Positions 62,968 through 64,000 of a stretch of 64,000 nucleotides of DNA are shown piece after piece. Numbering within the stretch: the first letter of the stretch is position 1; every line of letters starts with the position of its first letter. Origin of the DNA: Candidatus Parabeggiatoa sp. HSG14. Lineage in GTDB: Bacteria > Pseudomonadota > Gammaproteobacteria > Beggiatoales > Beggiatoaceae. The translations under genes and the position numbers were made by a program. The stretch spans positions 1-64,000 of the forward strand of contig JAUCGK010000002.1 in the NCBI GenBank assembly GCA_030378085.1, in the 5' to 3' direction. The notes below the pieces were generated by a model. The model was given only the letters and a program-made list of their open reading frames with translations, searched no databases and was not told the DNA's origin.

Positions 62968-64000
62968 ATGTTTTCTATTACTCAAAAACACATCCAAGCC
63001 TATTATAAAGAGCTTAAGGAATTTAAGCGTTTAAAACAAACTCACGAAGGCACGGTCAAAATCGCTTTTCAACATCTGTTGGAAAGTATTGCTAAACAAC
63101 ATAAATGGACTCTCACCCAAGAGAATACCTTAAAAAGAGGTAAGAAAAATATTCGCTTGGATGGTGTGCTATTTGATGGTGGGAAATTACCACGCGGTTA
63201 TTGGGAGGCTAAGGATTCCAAGGATGATTTAGCGAAAGAAGTCCAAAAAAAGTTGTATAAGGATAATTACCCTGACGATAACATCATTTTTCAAGAACCT
63301 AACCGCGCTATTATTTATCAAAATGGGCGTGAAGTTATAGATTTATCTTTAACTGAATCGGATAATCTGGTCAAGGTTTTAGATAAGTTTTTCAATTTCC
63401 AACGTCCCGAATATGAGCGGTGGGATTTGGCAGCGGTTGAATTTAAAAGCCGAGTGCCAGAATTGGCGGAAAATGTATTGACGCTTATCCAATCTGCTCG
63501 GGTTGACGATAAGAAATTTGCCAAAGCTTTTAATGGATTTGCTGATCAATGTCGTCAGGCAATTAACCCTAATTTAGCGGATGCGGCGATTGAGGAAATG
63601 TTAATTCAGCATTTACTCACAGAGCGCATTTTTAGGCGTATCTTTAATCATCCCGATTTTGCTAAACGCAATATTATTGCCTGTGAAATTGAAAATGTCA
63701 TTGATAAGCTCACGGCTAAGTCATTTAATCGTGATGCTTTTTTCGATGAACTGAAATATTTTTATAAGGCTTTAGAAGATGTTGCCGCAACGATTGACGA
63801 ATATGGTTATAAGCAACACTTTTTAAACACAGTTTATGAACGATTTTTTCAGGGCTTTTCGCTCAAAGTCGCCGATACGCATGGGATTGTTTATACACCA
63901 CAGCCGATAGTGGATTTTATGGTTAAATCGGTTAATGAGATTTTAGACAAGGAGTTTGGCAAATCTTTGACGAGTAAAGGGGTACATCTGCTTGATCCGT
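62968..64000 (+). CDS. Single-chain restriction-modification enzyme, copy D (5' part, cut by window end)
   Basis: An open frame of 344 codons from ATG 62968 with no stop before the window edge. It is nearly identical to the first 344 residues of copy C: nuclease E80-x-K82 in GYWEAKD, motif X GIVYTPQPIVDFM, and it ends at HLLDP of methylase motif I. A few differences are visible, such as FDGGKLPRG for FDDANLPRG. Whether the specificity region differs from copy C, as copies A and B differ from each other, cannot be seen. Confidence 0.88.
   Translation, partial: MFSITQKHIQAYYKELKEFKRLKQTHEGTVKIAFQHLLESIAKQHKWTLTQENTLKRGKKNIRLDGVLFDGGKLPRGYWEAKDSKDDLAKEVQKKLYKDNYPDDNIIFQEPNRAIIYQNGREVIDLSLTESDNLVKVLDKFFNFQRPEYERWDLAAVEFKSRVPELAENVLTLIQSARVDDKKFAKAFNGFADQCRQAINPNLADAAIEEMLIQHLLTERIFRRIFNHPDFAKRNIIACEIENVIDKLTAKSFNRDAFFDELKYFYKALEDVAATIDEYGYKQHFLNTVYERFFQGFSLKVADTHGIVYTPQPIVDFMVKSVNEILDKEFGKSLTSKGVHLLDP

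Overview
The window is AT-rich, bacterial and Gram-negative (TonB-dependent receptor, Sec signal peptides, sigma-54 control). Very large Ser/Thr-kinase/ATPase/GAF sensor proteins, Uma2-type proteins, several restriction-modification (RM) genes, decayed transposases and dense palindromic repeats together suggest a large filamentous or giant sulfur bacterium (gammaproteobacterial Thiotrichales, Beggiatoa/Thiomargarita-like). That placement is inference; no rRNA or ribosomal gene is present. No tRNA, rRNA or CRISPR array was seen.

Layout. 0.4-4.5 kb: two secreted paralogues of unknown function sharing a C-terminal cysteine-containing domain. 4.9-6.0 kb: a DegT-type aminotransferase. 6.4-8.1 kb: a VapBC-type antitoxin/PIN pair and a Panacea-domain (DUF4065) pair. 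The last codons of each toxin-position gene lie inside a miniature inverted-repeat element. 8.5-10.5 kb: an HMW1C-like (GT41) glycosyltransferase. 10.8-13 kb: a Uma2-family protein and two gene fragments. 13-48 kb: a long minus-strand signalling block containing three giant kinase-AAA-TPR-GAF proteins (two ending in a histidine kinase, one in a SpoIIE/PP2C phosphatase), two sensor kinase-receiver-PP2C hybrids and a receiver-PP2C protein. Two RM genes, near-identical except in their specificity regions, alternate with the hybrids. 48-51.4 kb: a gene graveyard (HsdR-type remnant, transposase fragments, nested miniature elements). 51.4-57.1 kb: a minus-strand Usp/TauE-SafE operon divergent from a histidine kinase/NtrC-type regulator pair, with a sigma-54 promoter and enhancer-like dyads between them. 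57.4-64 kb: a third RM gene, a TonB-dependent receptor, and the start of a fourth RM gene that nearly duplicates the third.

Three themes stand out. Palindromic elements of at least three families sit in frame inside large coding genes, one of them in the activation segment of a protein kinase. RM genes appear to be diversified by swapping specificity regions between direct-repeat copies. Signalling proteins have been built by reusing nearly identical modules: the same PP2C tail occurs in four genes. The divergent kinase/NtrC pair with its -24/-12 promoter and TGTTRCA-type dyads is the best-supported regulatory circuit.
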